Origin: an uncultured Armatimonadota bacterium
Lineage (GTDB): Bacteria > Armatimonadota > Fimbriimonadia > Fimbriimonadales > Fimbriimonadaceae
DNA length: 64,000 nt
Assembly (NCBI GenBank): GCA_903833215.1
Contig: CAILEM010000147.1
Location: 1 to 64,000 of the forward strand
Reading direction: 5' to 3'
The notes under the pieces were generated by a model, which was not told the DNA's origin, searched no databases, and saw only the letters and a list, made by a program, of their open reading frames with translations. Shown piece after piece: positions 51,831 to 60,667 of the stretch; the first letter of the stretch is position 1; the number at the start of each line of letters is the position of its first letter. The position numbers were made by a program, and so were the translations under genes.

Positions 51831-53305
51831 CTTAATGCCTCACGTGCCAGATCCCGGTCATCCATTGGATATTTGGTGCGACCGATAATCTGATAATTTT
51901 CATGTCCCTTTCCGGCAATCACAACGACATCCCCAGGTTGCGCCGCCTTCACGGCATAGGCGATTGCTTCGCGGCGATCGATAATCGCTACCGAATCGCT
52001 GGTTGGAACAATGCCCGCCCTGACTTGCTCTAGGATTTTGGCAGGATCTTCGGTTCTTGGGTTGTCACTTGTGAGAACTGTAAGGTCAGACCGCTCGCTG
52101 GCGGCTCGCCCCATTTTAGGTCGTTTCGTTGTATCGCGATCACCACCACATCCGAACACCGAGATAATTCGATTGGGCTTTAGCTCCCTAACCGAGTCCA
52201 ACAGCTTTTCAAGGGCGTCGGGAGTGTGGGCGTAGTCCACCAAGATCCCGATACCACGATCGTTCTTAACCGCTTCAAATCTTCCCGGAACGGGTCGAAC
52301 CTTAGGAAGAGCCTCTGCGATCGACTTCAAGTCGTAGCCAAGTGCGATCATCCCCGCCACTGCGCTTAGGCAGTTCGAAACGTTGAAGCTGCCACCAAGG
52401 GGAATCTCCACATCTACCGTTCCACGGTAATCCAACCGAAGGTGAATGTGGTCAACCTGTACCTTGAGGGGAGTCCCGACGAGATCGGCTTCACCAAGAA
52501 GACTATAGGTGACGCTTGGGCCGTCTTGTTCGATTGCCCACTTCGCTCCGACCGGATCATCGTTGTTAAATGCCCCAACAAACCGCTTGTCGGTCTGTTT
52601 GGGCAAGGACCGAAACAGCCGGTGCTTTGCCTCGGCGTAGGCTTCCATTGTCCCGTGAAAATCGAGATGATCTTGGGTCAGGTTGGTAAAGACGGCGGCA
52701 TCAAACTCAATACCATCGGATCGGCGCTCATGGAGTGCGTGACTGCTGACCTCCATCGTCAACGCCTGCGTTTTGCGCTGCCGAGCCTCCGCGAGAAGGT
52801 TGTAAAGCTCCACTGCGAACGGCGTCGTGTTCGATAGCTCTCTTTCTTCGCCCGGTAGTTGAATGCCGAGAGTTCCTAAGTAGCCAGCCGGAATTCCCAT
52901 CGCCACCAGCATGTCGCGTATGAGCCAAGCTGTCGTGGTTTTCCCGTTGGTTCCCGTCACGCCGATAACCTGCATGTTATGGGTTGGGTGCCCGAAAAAC
53001 TCGTTGCAGACGCGCCATACCGATTCGTTAAATTCCAGGCGCGTGGGAGCAAACTTGACGGAGGCAATGCCGGCCAGCTTGGCAGCGGAAACTCCATTTT
53101 CGTCGTACACGACAGCTGCAACAGCACCGTTTGAGGCGGCATCCGCAATAAACGACTGGCTATCGGTGTTTGAGCCAGGCATGCATACGAACAAAGCGCC
53201 GGGGGTTGCCCGGCGCGAATCCATGGTTATTGAAAGGATGTCCCCGTCGCCAAATCCATCGACGGGCTCCAATCCGGCTTTCTGGAGCAAAGCGGTTAGG
53301 TTCAA
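51827..53305 (-). CDS. murE: UDP-MurNAc-dipeptide ligase, meso-diaminopimelate type
   Basis: The 492-residue enzyme adds the third residue of the stem peptide. VIGVTGTNGKTTTAWLIRDML is the ATP loop, EVSSHALHERRSDGIEFDAAVFTNLTQDHLDFHGTMEAY the central motif. LTSDNPRTEDP contains DNPR, the motif that distinguishes meso-DAP-adding MurE from lysine types. The carbamylated lysine lies near TNLTQDHLDFH..Y..AK. This fits the nearby lysA. It overlaps ftsI by 4 nt. Confidence 0.95.
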   Translation of the reverse strand: MNLTALLQKAGLEPVDGFGDGDILSITMDSRRATPGALFVCMPGSNTDSQSFIADAASNGAVAAVVYDENGVSAAKLAGIASVKFAPTRLEFNESVWRVCNEFFGHPTHNMQVIGVTGTNGKTTTAWLIRDMLVAMGIPAGYLGTLGIQLPGEERELSNTTPFAVELYNLLAEARQRKTQALTMEVSSHALHERRSDGIEFDAAVFTNLTQDHLDFHGTMEAYAEAKHRLFRSLPKQTDKRFVGAFNNDDPVGAKWAIEQDGPSVTYSLLGEADLVGTPLKVQVDHIHLRLDYRGTVDVEIPLGGSFNVSNCLSAVAGMIALGYDLKSIAEALPKVRPVPGRFEAVKNDRGIGILVDYAHTPDALEKLLDSVRELKPNRIISVFGCGGDRDTTKRPKMGRAASERSDLTVLTSDNPRTEDPAKILEQVRAGIVPTSDSVAIIDRREAIAYAVKAAQPGDVVVIAGKGHENYQIIGRTKYPMDDRDLAREALS

Positions 53306-55098
53306 AGAGTTGCAGGGTCCTTAGGGTTTGTCTTTACCGACGATTCCTCGCTTGAAATCGAGAGTTTTCTTGAAGGCTTGAGAGTAATGGATTCGCTTTG
53401 AGGAAGATTGTAGTGACGAATAACCGCCTTGGCAATTTGGCTGAATACGGGTCCTGCGACGTCGGCACCGTAGTACTTGTTCCCCTTCGGGTTATTTACC
53501 ATCACCAAAATCAAAGCCTTGGGATTAGGCGCGGGCACGAAGCCAACGAAGTTCGATACATATCCATGCACGCCCTTGCCAACCTTCTCTGCAGTACCCG
53601 TCTTTCCAGCCATCCGGTAGCCAGGAATGCGAAGCTTGGCGCCGGTTCCTTCTCCCGACTGGATAACCGCTTCCATACATTTCATTACGGTTTGCGCCGT
53701 ATCAGACTTAACAACACGAATACCAGGTTCTGGCGCAATTACCTTTGATCCAATTCGCTTGATAATTCTTGGTTCAACTCGAATCCCGTCATTACCGATC
53801 ATTCCAAAGGCTCCCAGGAGCCCGACTGGAGTACAAGTGATCGACTGGCCAAAGCCTAAGCACGCGAGTTGAAGCTGTTTCGCGTAATCATCGTAGTTGA
53901 GATTTCCTCTGCGTTCGCCGGGAACATTAAGCTTGCTCGGCCGAGTGACGCCAAGAGATCGAATGAAGTCCAAGAAGTTATCGCGACCGACGTGGGTTGC
54001 CCACATTGCGGCAGAAACGTTACAACTTCGCGCGATGGCATCTACAGTCGTCACCTGACCGTGGGCTCTGGTTCCGTGGTGCTTGTCGCAGTGGATTGCT
54101 TTCGACGGAATCGGATGCCACTCGCCGGAGCAATAAATGGAATCGTTCAAATTGACTTTTCCATCGTCGATGCCCTTGGCAAGGGTCAATATCTTGAACA
54201 TTGAGCCCGGCTCGAGTTGGGCCATGTATGCTGGATTGAATCCAAACTTGCCTTGGCTTCCCGTCGCGCCATTTGGATCGAAGGATGGCCAGTTGGCCAT
54301 TGCCAGGATGTCACCGGTCTTCGGATCCATTACCATCGCCACGCCGTTCTCGGCCTTATTGGATTCGACGGCGGTCCTGATCGACTGGGCAGCCAGGGCC
54401 TGAAGATCGGTATCGATGGTCAAAAGGACATCTTCTCCATCCTTTCGTGGGATCGACGTTTTGTCCATGCGCATTGGGAGAAATGCGCCAAACCGATCGG
54501 TAAGCCCAACTCGGAGGCCATCCTGGCCGGTGAGGGCCTTATTCATGCTCTGTTCCAAGCCAGTCCGGGTCTCTCCCTCGCGATACTTTTTGATGACACC
54601 AACGAGGCAAGAAGCAGCATCACCCAAGGGATAGGTTCGCTGACCGGTGGCGGCAAGGGAAAGGCCGTCGGCGCGCCAGCGTTTGCGCAGATCCATAATC
54701 GCCTTGTAGTGATCTCCAGCGACAGGCTGGAGCCATGTCTTGGGTTTCTTTGAATTCTCCTCGGCAAGGGCTGAGAATTCCGTCGCAGGGATGCCAGTAA
54801 CCTCAGCTAGCTCCATGAAAAAGGCGTCACTGTGAGGCACCTTGGGGAACTTGATGGTGAGCGCGTAAGACTGCTCATCTTGGGCCAACGGTTTCGCATC
54901 AGAACCCAAAATGGCGCCACGATGGGCGATGTCATGAAACGTGAAGTCGAAACGCTTGGAGTCGGTGGCGAGCTTAAGGGTGTGTGATTGCTCCCACGTT
55001 TGAAGTTTTAGCTGGCTAAAGACAGTTACCGCAAAGAGGACGCCCATCAAGTAGACGCCCTTCTTTACGATTTTCGAATCAACGGTTGCTTGCGACAA
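53302..55098 (-). CDS. ftsI: Penicillin-binding protein, FtsI/PBP3 type transpeptidase
   Basis: The 598-residue class B PBP crosslinks septal peptidoglycan. One N-terminal membrane helix (GVYLMGVLFAVTVFSQ) is followed by the dimerisation domain and the transpeptidase domain. EPGSMFKILTLAKG holds the SxxK serine, SCNVSAAMW the SxN motif and MAGKTGTAEK the KTG motif. A TTG at 55098 overlapping the ftsL stop region is the likely start, since an internal ATG at 55047 would cut the membrane helix. It overlaps ftsL by 20 nt and murE by 4 nt. Confidence 0.95.
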   Translation of the reverse strand: MSQATVDSKIVKKGVYLMGVLFAVTVFSQLKLQTWEQSHTLKLATDSKRFDFTFHDIAHRGAILGSDAKPLAQDEQSYALTIKFPKVPHSDAFFMELAEVTGIPATEFSALAEENSKKPKTWLQPVAGDHYKAIMDLRKRWRADGLSLAATGQRTYPLGDAASCLVGVIKKYREGETRTGLEQSMNKALTGQDGLRVGLTDRFGAFLPMRMDKTSIPRKDGEDVLLTIDTDLQALAAQSIRTAVESNKAENGVAMVMDPKTGDILAMANWPSFDPNGATGSQGKFGFNPAYMAQLEPGSMFKILTLAKGIDDGKVNLNDSIYCSGEWHPIPSKAIHCDKHHGTRAHGQVTTVDAIARSCNVSAAMWATHVGRDNFLDFIRSLGVTRPSKLNVPGERRGNLNYDDYAKQLQLACLGFGQSITCTPVGLLGAFGMIGNDGIRVEPRIIKRIGSKVIAPEPGIRVVKSDTAQTVMKCMEAVIQSGEGTGAKLRIPGYRMAGKTGTAEKVGKGVHGYVSNFVGFVPAPNPKALILVMVNNPKGNKYYGADVAGPVFSQIAKAVIRHYNLPQSESITLKPSRKLSISSEESSVKTNPKDPATL

Positions 55099-55615
55099 GG
55101 TTAACTACCTTAGACGTTTGACCAAGCCCATCTGTAGGTCGAAAAGAGTGGGATAGTGCCCAATCTTCAATTGCGCTGGCGCTTGTGAGGGCATCTAGCC
55201 TTCTTTGAACCTCTTGCTCGCCCTTGATCGCGGCTGAAGCGCGCAGCGTTGCGTCGATGCTCAGGTTCCGGCTCTTCTCTACAAGATAGTGCCCAGAAAG
55301 CGTGCTGGCGACGTATGTCAATGCAAACACTCCGCAGAACATCGCCGATTTGACGGCAACGACACGTCCAACGCTCGTCTTCGCCTTCTTTCGAAGCTTG
55401 GCTGGCGCCTCGGTTGGCACATAGACGGGCCGTTCGGACGGCACGTATACGGGCTGTTCAACAGGTACGTATACAGGCGCCTCGACCGGTTGTCGGTAGG
55501 CATCTATCGTGGGCCGGACTTCCGGCGCGACACGAATTCGTGGCTGAACGATCGACTTTGCCTCTGGTTGCGCAGTCGCGGTCTGTGTTCCGGGGCGATC
55601 TAGTACTACACTCAT
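55079..55615 (-). CDS. ftsL: FtsL-like division protein with a PVYVP repeat
   Basis: The 178-residue protein occupies the ftsL position between rsmH and ftsI. It has the FtsL layout: cytoplasmic N-terminus, one helix (about residues 86-106, AVKSAMFCGVFALTYVASTL) and a short outer coiled-coil region (residues 112-160). The N-terminal part is unusually long and contains PVYVP at residues 47-51, 55-59 and 63-67, an 8-residue period, followed by a basic patch. Low sequence conservation is normal for FtsL, so the name rests mainly on position and layout. Confidence 0.75.
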   Translation of the reverse strand: MSVVLDRPGTQTATAQPEAKSIVQPRIRVAPEVRPTIDAYRQPVEAPVYVPVEQPVYVPSERPVYVPTEAPAKLRKKAKTSVGRVVAVKSAMFCGVFALTYVASTLSGHYLVEKSRNLSIDATLRASAAIKGEQEVQRRLDALTSASAIEDWALSHSFRPTDGLGQTSKVVNLVASNR

Positions 55616-55675
55616 CCTTGATTCCTTCTCGCGCCTTGTGGGTCATCCGTGACCCCAGACGCTTCCATGCAATTT

Positions 55676-56668
55676 TTAAGTGAGAACTCTCCTTATCGCA
55701 CGAAGCTTTGCGCTTCGACTTCGGGGGTTTCTCGATATTTCATCTGATTCTGGTTGCCGAGGTTTTCGGTACAAATCTTCAAACTCTTTTGTTGCCGCTA
55801 GCTCTTTGAACGCGTGCTTGGCTTGGCGGTCTTCCCCTGAGTGGTAACTCAATACAATGAGCGTCCCTTTATCGGCGAGGCAGTTTGCTGCATCAACCAG
55901 GGCTTCATCGATACCCTCAAGCTCGTTGTTGACTGCGATTCGAATCGCTTGAAATGTCCTTGTCGCGGGATGTATTCGCTTATCTCTTGCACCCAAAGGC
56001 ACTGCGGCTAAAACGGCATTGACCAAATCCGTGGTCGTTCGTAGAGGAGCCTCTTTGCGCAACTCAACGATCTTCTTGCCGATCGCCTTTGCCCAGCGCT
56101 CATCTGCGTTGTCGAACAATAGCTTTTCAATCTCGTGAGGACTGAGTCGATTGAGTAGCGCTGATGCTGGCTCCCCTCGACTTCTATCCATGCGCATATC
56201 TAATGGTCCTTCTGTGGAAAATGCAATACCGCGAGTAGGATCATCGATTTGCGCGCTGTTCAAACCGAGGTCCATCAAAATTCCGTTCGGAACGAGACCA
56301 AGTTCTCGGATGCATCGGGCAATTTGCCGATAGTCGCTATGAACGAAGTGCTTTGTGACGCCTACCGATTCTGAAAGTCGTGATTTTGCTTCTTCAAGGA
56401 TATCCGCATCCCAGTCGATGCCAAGTAGGGTTCCGCCAGGCTTAATCGCTTCGGCGAAGATCTTGGAGTGGCCCGCCAATCCGAGAGTCGCGTCGACCAC
56501 GGTATCTCCAGGCTTTAGCCCAAAGACCGACATCACCTCACGCACCATGACGGGGTCGTGTCTAAAATTTTCAATTTCTTTACCCCTTAACATGGCGACT
56601 TTCCTCAATCCAATAAACTTCGCGGATGTGCGACGGGTCGACTTACCTTGAAACACGCTGTTTCCCAT
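55676..56668 (-). CDS. rsmH: 16S rRNA (cytosine1402-N4)-methyltransferase RsmH (MraW)
   Basis: The 330-residue SAM-dependent methyltransferase modifies C1402 of 16S rRNA. FRHDPVMVREVMSVFGLKPGDTVVDATLGLAGHSKIFAEAIKPGGTLLGIDWD is the SAM-binding region, and GILMDLGLNSAQIDDPTRGIAFSTEGPLDMRMD the conserved substrate motif. HPATRTFQAIRIAVNNELEGIDEAL and VLSYHSGEDRQAKHAF finish the family pattern. Two ATGs, 56668 and 56593, both have good ribosome sites (GAGGAG and GAGGAAAG); I list the longer. It follows mraZ by 19 nt. Confidence 0.93.
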   Translation of the reverse strand: MGNSVFQGKSTRRTSAKFIGLRKVAMLRGKEIENFRHDPVMVREVMSVFGLKPGDTVVDATLGLAGHSKIFAEAIKPGGTLLGIDWDADILEEAKSRLSESVGVTKHFVHSDYRQIARCIRELGLVPNGILMDLGLNSAQIDDPTRGIAFSTEGPLDMRMDRSRGEPASALLNRLSPHEIEKLLFDNADERWAKAIGKKIVELRKEAPLRTTTDLVNAVLAAVPLGARDKRIHPATRTFQAIRIAVNNELEGIDEALVDAANCLADKGTLIVLSYHSGEDRQAKHAFKELAATKEFEDLYRKPRQPESDEISRNPRSRSAKLRAIRRVLT

Positions 56669-56687
56669 CGGTACTTCTCCTCGTCGA

Positions 56688-57170
56688 TCAGCCTTTCATC
56701 TTGTTGTATGCCTTTTCCATGGCCTCTCTTCGCTCTTTGCCATAGGTATCCGGATACATACAATACTGATCGTATTCTTCGGGATCCCAGACCTCAAGAT
56801 GGTCGTAGCATCCCACGAGAAGAACCTTCTCAGTTAGTTTTCCCAATTCTCGCAACTTCTGCGGAATGACAACTCTGCCCTGCGTATCGCACGACATCTC
56901 ATCATCGGCATAGCCGAAAAACAATCTTGCGTATTGTTGGCGACCTTGATTAATAGGGTCGTATCGGTTAATCTCGTCAAGGCGTTCCTGCCAACGAGAT
57001 TCGGGATACGCACAAATGCAGCCAAGTTCCCCGATAGCCATCGCAAATGTTTCACCAAGACGGTCCCGCTTCTTCTTGCCGAGGAGAATGCGACCTTTAC
57101 TGTCTATGGTCGCTTCGTCGGTTCCAATAAGCGGCTTGAGGTCCGTACCCTTCTCGCCGTCTGCTGCCAT
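56688..57170 (-). CDS. mraZ: Transcriptional regulator MraZ
   Basis: The 160-residue protein has two SpoVT-AbrB-like repeats: EATIDSKGRILLGKKKRDRLG and EMSCDTQGRVVIPQKLRELG, the DxKGR cores of MraZ. MraZ binds repeated TGGGA-type boxes before its own gene and represses the division cluster in several bacteria. It is the first gene of the leftward dcw cluster. Here the candidate boxes overlap the promoter. A GGGCGAC/GTCGCCC hairpin lies in the leader at 57205-57237. Confidence 0.92.
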   Translation of the reverse strand: MAADGEKGTDLKPLIGTDEATIDSKGRILLGKKKRDRLGETFAMAIGELGCICAYPESRWQERLDEINRYDPINQGRQQYARLFFGYADDEMSCDTQGRVVIPQKLRELGKLTEKVLLVGCYDHLEVWDPEEYDQYCMYPDTYGKERREAMEKAYNKMKG

Positions 57171-57315
57171 TTTCGAAGACCTTCATATTCAAGGGGAGAA
57201 AGAAGGGCGACCGCTGCATCCATGCTTGCTGTCGCCCTCTGGAACCTTTGGAAGGATCCGCCCCAATACTGTGAGATTTCGTGCAATCCGTAGCTCTCTG
57301 CCCCACGTGACTGGG

Positions 57316-57371
57316 ATTATATGCGTGAAATCATGGGAATGACAACCACTTTTATGGGAAAACCCTGGGAA
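57316..57371 (-). promoter_or_regulatory. Promoter of the dcw cluster with candidate MraZ boxes
   Basis: On the minus strand TTGTCA (57340-57345) and TATAAT (57316-57321) are separated by 18 bp, a near-consensus sigma-70-type promoter. TGGG cores on the plus strand (TCCCA on the minus strand) lie at 57312, 57334, 57355 and 57366. The steps of 22, 21 and 11 bp are close to multiples of a helical turn. Two flank the -10, one lies between the boxes or just upstream. This is the pattern expected of MraZ autorepression, though the exact consensus for this phylum is not known to me. Confidence 0.65.
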
Positions 57372-57924
57372 CTTATTCCATTTGCGCGCTATGTTTACAC
57401 GCACCTAGATGGGTGTCTACTGCTTATTGGGCAGACTTTAGCTAAAAGTTGGATTCCTACGCGCGAGGGTCTGTTTTAGGGGGACAACCAGTCCCATTTG
57501 TAGATGTGCGGCCTTGTCCGGGTGTTTCGGGGCGGTTGTGCATGTGGACGGTGCGATAGACTTTCGATTTCACAGGGGCTGGATGGCACCGATGGCCTCT
57601 CGAACATCTGAGCCGGAGAGGGTCGGGCGAGGATTATTTCCGTTGATGCAGTCCAAATTGTGTCCTGGCGCAGCCGTGACTCCTAATTTCTGGAAACTCT
57701 CGTGGTTACCGGAAATATGGAGTCTCGACTTCGTCTCGACGCGTTTTATGGACCGGATTTCCCCCGCCAGAGCCTCCCCCGCTCAGACGCTGGAGAGACC
57801 ATCGGTGGCGTCTTGCTCCCGTGACATCGAGGGTTCTCCGTGTTGAGATTTCTTATCCGGCAGAATAGGCGGAGTCCTATTTCAATCCTGGAATCCCGCC
57901 AGTTGGGCTGTGCTTCCAGGTTCC
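57372..57924. other. Non-coding stretch upstream of mraZ
   Basis: I see no convincing gene here. The plus-strand frame 57514-57846 has no start context and reads as low-complexity, Arg/Ser/Pro-rich sequence. The stretch separates the dcw promoter from the ABC exporter gene, which is read toward mraZ. Nothing but the dispersed repeat at 57925 is identifiable in it. Confidence 0.5.
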
Positions 57925-57960
57925 GGACGGCGCCACGGAAACGCCGACTACGGGGCGGGT
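57925..57960 (+). repeat. Short GC-rich dispersed repeat, copy 5
   Basis: This 36-bp copy starts GGACGGCGCCACGGAAACG and ends CGACTACGGGGCGGGT, close to the copies at 36604 and 35641. It lies 46 bp beyond the stop of the leftward ABC exporter gene. Confidence 0.68.
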
Positions 57961-58006
57961 ACGTGGGTCGCGGAGGTGGTGACCATCGCGGGTGGGTACG
58001 GTTGGT

Positions 58007-59863
58007 TTAGACGCTGGTGGGTTGGAGGGCGCTTCGGAATTGCTCTTCATAGAGGTCTTTGTAGATTCCGGGGCGGTTGGAGAGTTCTTCGTGGGTGCCG
58101 ATGTCTTCGATCACGCCGGATTCGATGATGACGATTCGGTCGGCGTGGACGACGCTGGACAGGCGGTGGGCGATGATGAAGGTTGTGCGGCCCTTCATGA
58201 CCTCATCGAGGGCGTCTTGTACCCTTGCTTCCGTTTCTCCATCAAGGGCGCTTGTGACGTCGTCTAGGATCAGAATTCGAGGGTCGGTAACGAGAGCTCG
58301 GGCCAGAGCCAGTCGCTGCTTTTGACCACCGCTAAGCTTTATGCCCTCCTCTCCGATCATCGTGTCGTAACCGTCGGGGAGACCCATCACGAACTCATGG
58401 AGGTCGGCCGCTTTCGAAGACGCTATCGCCTGGGCATCGGTGGCGTCGCGGTTCCCGTACTTGATGTTCTCCATCAAGCTGACACTGAACAGAACGTTCT
58501 CCTGAGCGACCATGCTGACCTGGCGGCGAAGGGTCTCTAGACGTACGTCCTGAAGGTCAAACCCATCGACGCGGACGTGACCAGATGTAGGGTCATAGAA
58601 ACGCATGAGCAGGTTCATCAAGGTGCTCTTCCCTGCCCCGCTGTGACCCACTAACGCGATGATCTCGCCCGGTTTCACGGTCAGACTTAGATCTTTGATG
58701 ATCGCTTGGCCATCGTTGTAGCCGAAGCTCACCTTATCGAATTGAACGGCACCGGAAAGGGTGGGCAGCGCCAACGCACCCGCCTTGTCAGCAATGTCAG
58801 GGCGCGTATCAAGCGTTTCGAACACGCGATCCATCGCCGAGACCGCCCACTGCATCGCGGTGTTGAAGTCCGCGACACGGACGGCGGGGTTGAACACGAA
58901 GCCGATATAGAAGGTCATGGCGACCAGCTTTCCGGTCGTCATCTCGCCATGCTGGACGAGCAAACCGCCATACGAATACACCGCTCCAGTACCTAAGGCG
59001 CTCACCACGGCCGAAACGAGGCCGAGTCGCCGATTGAGGTGAACCTGCTCCATGTCGACGGCGAACTTGTCGCGAACCTTGCCCATAAAGGTCGCTCGCT
59101 CATGATCTTCCTTCACGAAGGCTTTGACGACCGCGATTCCGGCGATCTTCTCGGCAAGAGTTCCCAGCATCGCGTCGTACAGCCGTCGCTGCTCATTGCT
59201 CGTCTCCCGAATCTTCTTCAGGAAGAATAGGTAGCTGACGACATAGAACGGAACCAGCACGAGGATGATCGTCGCCAGCCGCCATTCCAAGAAGAACAGC
59301 ATGCAGATAACGGCGATCAGGGTGACGATATCGCTGATGAACGTGACAAGCTGACCTTGAATGAGGCCCTGGATAAGCTCGATGTCGGCGGTAACGCGCG
59401 CCATGATCTTTCCGGTTTGGGTTTGGTTGTGAAAGGCAAGGCTGAGGCGCTGAAGGTGACGCCAAGTGGCAAAGCGCAAGTCAAACACAAAGCGGTGGCC
59501 AATCCAAGTGACCATGTACGAGTTCGCATAGCTGAACATGTTTCGAAACACGATGACCAGCACTAGCCCAACCGAGGTGATGAGCAGGACGAAGGGGCTT
59601 TGCTTCTCAACCTGGTTCGTGAGCGAAGCTTTCTGGGCGGTTTCCTTCTGCGATTGCTCGGGGGTGACCTTGTGCGGAGTTTGTAGCTCCTTCAGTTGTT
59701 TCTGGGCAGAAAGCGAGGGCCGGATCGCGTTATCGATGGCGACTTGATAAAGTCGAGGCGGCACGATTTGAAGGAGCGTGACGAACAAAGTCATCACCAC
59801 CGCGAGCAAAACGCGTCCCCGATACGGCCGCAAAAAACTGAGGGTGCGGCGAAACGATCGCAC
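58007..59863 (-). CDS. ABC exporter, fused membrane and ATPase domains (MsbA-like)
   Basis: The 618-residue half-transporter has six membrane helices in its first 330 residues and an ATPase domain after. An extra outer loop of about 40 residues, Lys/Gln-rich, follows the first helix. GHSGAGKST is Walker A, LSGGQKQRLALARAL the signature, ILILDDVTSALD Walker B. The usual catalytic glutamate after the Walker B aspartate is D535, so LDDVTSALD replaces LDEATSALD. Homodimers with Asp occur, but it also marks degenerate sites in heterodimers. No partner gene is adjacent; the substrate (lipid or drug) is unknown. Confidence 0.92.
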   Translation of the reverse strand: MRSFRRTLSFLRPYRGRVLLAVVMTLFVTLLQIVPPRLYQVAIDNAIRPSLSAQKQLKELQTPHKVTPEQSQKETAQKASLTNQVEKQSPFVLLITSVGLVLVIVFRNMFSYANSYMVTWIGHRFVFDLRFATWRHLQRLSLAFHNQTQTGKIMARVTADIELIQGLIQGQLVTFISDIVTLIAVICMLFFLEWRLATIILVLVPFYVVSYLFFLKKIRETSNEQRRLYDAMLGTLAEKIAGIAVVKAFVKEDHERATFMGKVRDKFAVDMEQVHLNRRLGLVSAVVSALGTGAVYSYGGLLVQHGEMTTGKLVAMTFYIGFVFNPAVRVADFNTAMQWAVSAMDRVFETLDTRPDIADKAGALALPTLSGAVQFDKVSFGYNDGQAIIKDLSLTVKPGEIIALVGHSGAGKSTLMNLLMRFYDPTSGHVRVDGFDLQDVRLETLRRQVSMVAQENVLFSVSLMENIKYGNRDATDAQAIASSKAADLHEFVMGLPDGYDTMIGEEGIKLSGGQKQRLALARALVTDPRILILDDVTSALDGETEARVQDALDEVMKGRTTFIIAHRLSSVVHADRIVIIESGVIEDIGTHEELSNRPGIYKDLYEEQFRSALQPTSV

Positions 59864-60018
59864 GGCTAAAGATACCCGTCTATTGCCTTCCGGTCGACGT
59901 GAGGTTAGAGTTTGTGAACTTCACGGCTAACCGACCGTTGTGAGCAGCCGAATGCCGAACTATTGCGATGCTGAAACGTATAATCCCTGCGTACGGATGG
60001 ATCGCGCCAGATAGAGCT

Positions 60019-60384
60019 ATGTCGGAGTTTGTAGAAGAGAGAACGAGAATCATGGGGTTCGCCAGGCTGAACTCCGCGCGAGACCTACTCGCGATGAAGA
60101 CGACCATTGAGTACCAGTTGGTCGCCGGTGGGTCCGCGACATCCTGCATGACAGAAGCCACCGGCAATCCGGAGTGTATGTTATACGTATCAGGAGAAAG
60201 CCCTGCATCGGTTGACGTGGTTGCCACCCGGCTTGACTACACCTTTAGTGAACACATCCGCTATGGTGGTGAGACGACGTACCGCATCGTGTGTACTGAA
60301 GACACCGTGGTATTGGACTTCGCGACCTGTGCAAGTGCTCACCTTTTGGTGACCGGGTGCATTGCCATCAACTGCCACGGTTGA
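60019..60384 (+). CDS. Hypothetical protein
   Basis: A 121-residue frame from the ATG at 60019 (an ATG at 59968 extends it by 17 residues). It contains MKTTIEYQLVAGG and ends YRIVCTEDTVVLDFATCASAHLLVTGCIAINCHG, with five cysteines in total. I do not recognise the family and see no signal peptide. A minus-strand frame covers part of the same region but looks less protein-like. Coding status is moderate. Confidence 0.45.
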   Translation: MSEFVEERTRIMGFARLNSARDLLAMKTTIEYQLVAGGSATSCMTEATGNPECMLYVSGESPASVDVVATRLDYTFSEHIRYGGETTYRIVCTEDTVVLDFATCASAHLLVTGCIAINCHG

Positions 60385-60667
60385 GCGTCTGGAGTGGTAG
60401 CGTTTCGGTTTGTAGCTATTCGCATCCGATGCCGATAGGCGTTCACCTATATTAAATGGGTTAGCTGATCCTCCCATCTGCCTTAACGTCCCTTTGCGTC
60501 CTCTGCGCGAGAAATCATCGGGGCTACCGCAAGGAGGCGTTGAAGTCGGTGGACGTGGTTTCGATTCAGAGGTGGGTCGCGAAATTTGGCTCATGGAATA
60601 CGGAGGGGCTGCCACTTCTCATCACGGACGGTACGTGAAGCCCACAATCGCTTAAGGATTCATTCCT

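Noticed and set aside
57514-57846. A 110-codon frame upstream of mraZ
   Set aside because: No ribosome site, odd composition and no recognisable motif; likely chance.
59880-60227. Minus-strand frame opposite the small hypothetical gene at 60019
   Set aside because: Less protein-like than the plus-strand frame and no ribosome site.
60385-60667. Search for a SAM or cobalamin riboswitch before the MetH-like gene
   Set aside because: No conserved SAM-I or B12-box sequence and no clear terminator hairpin were seen.
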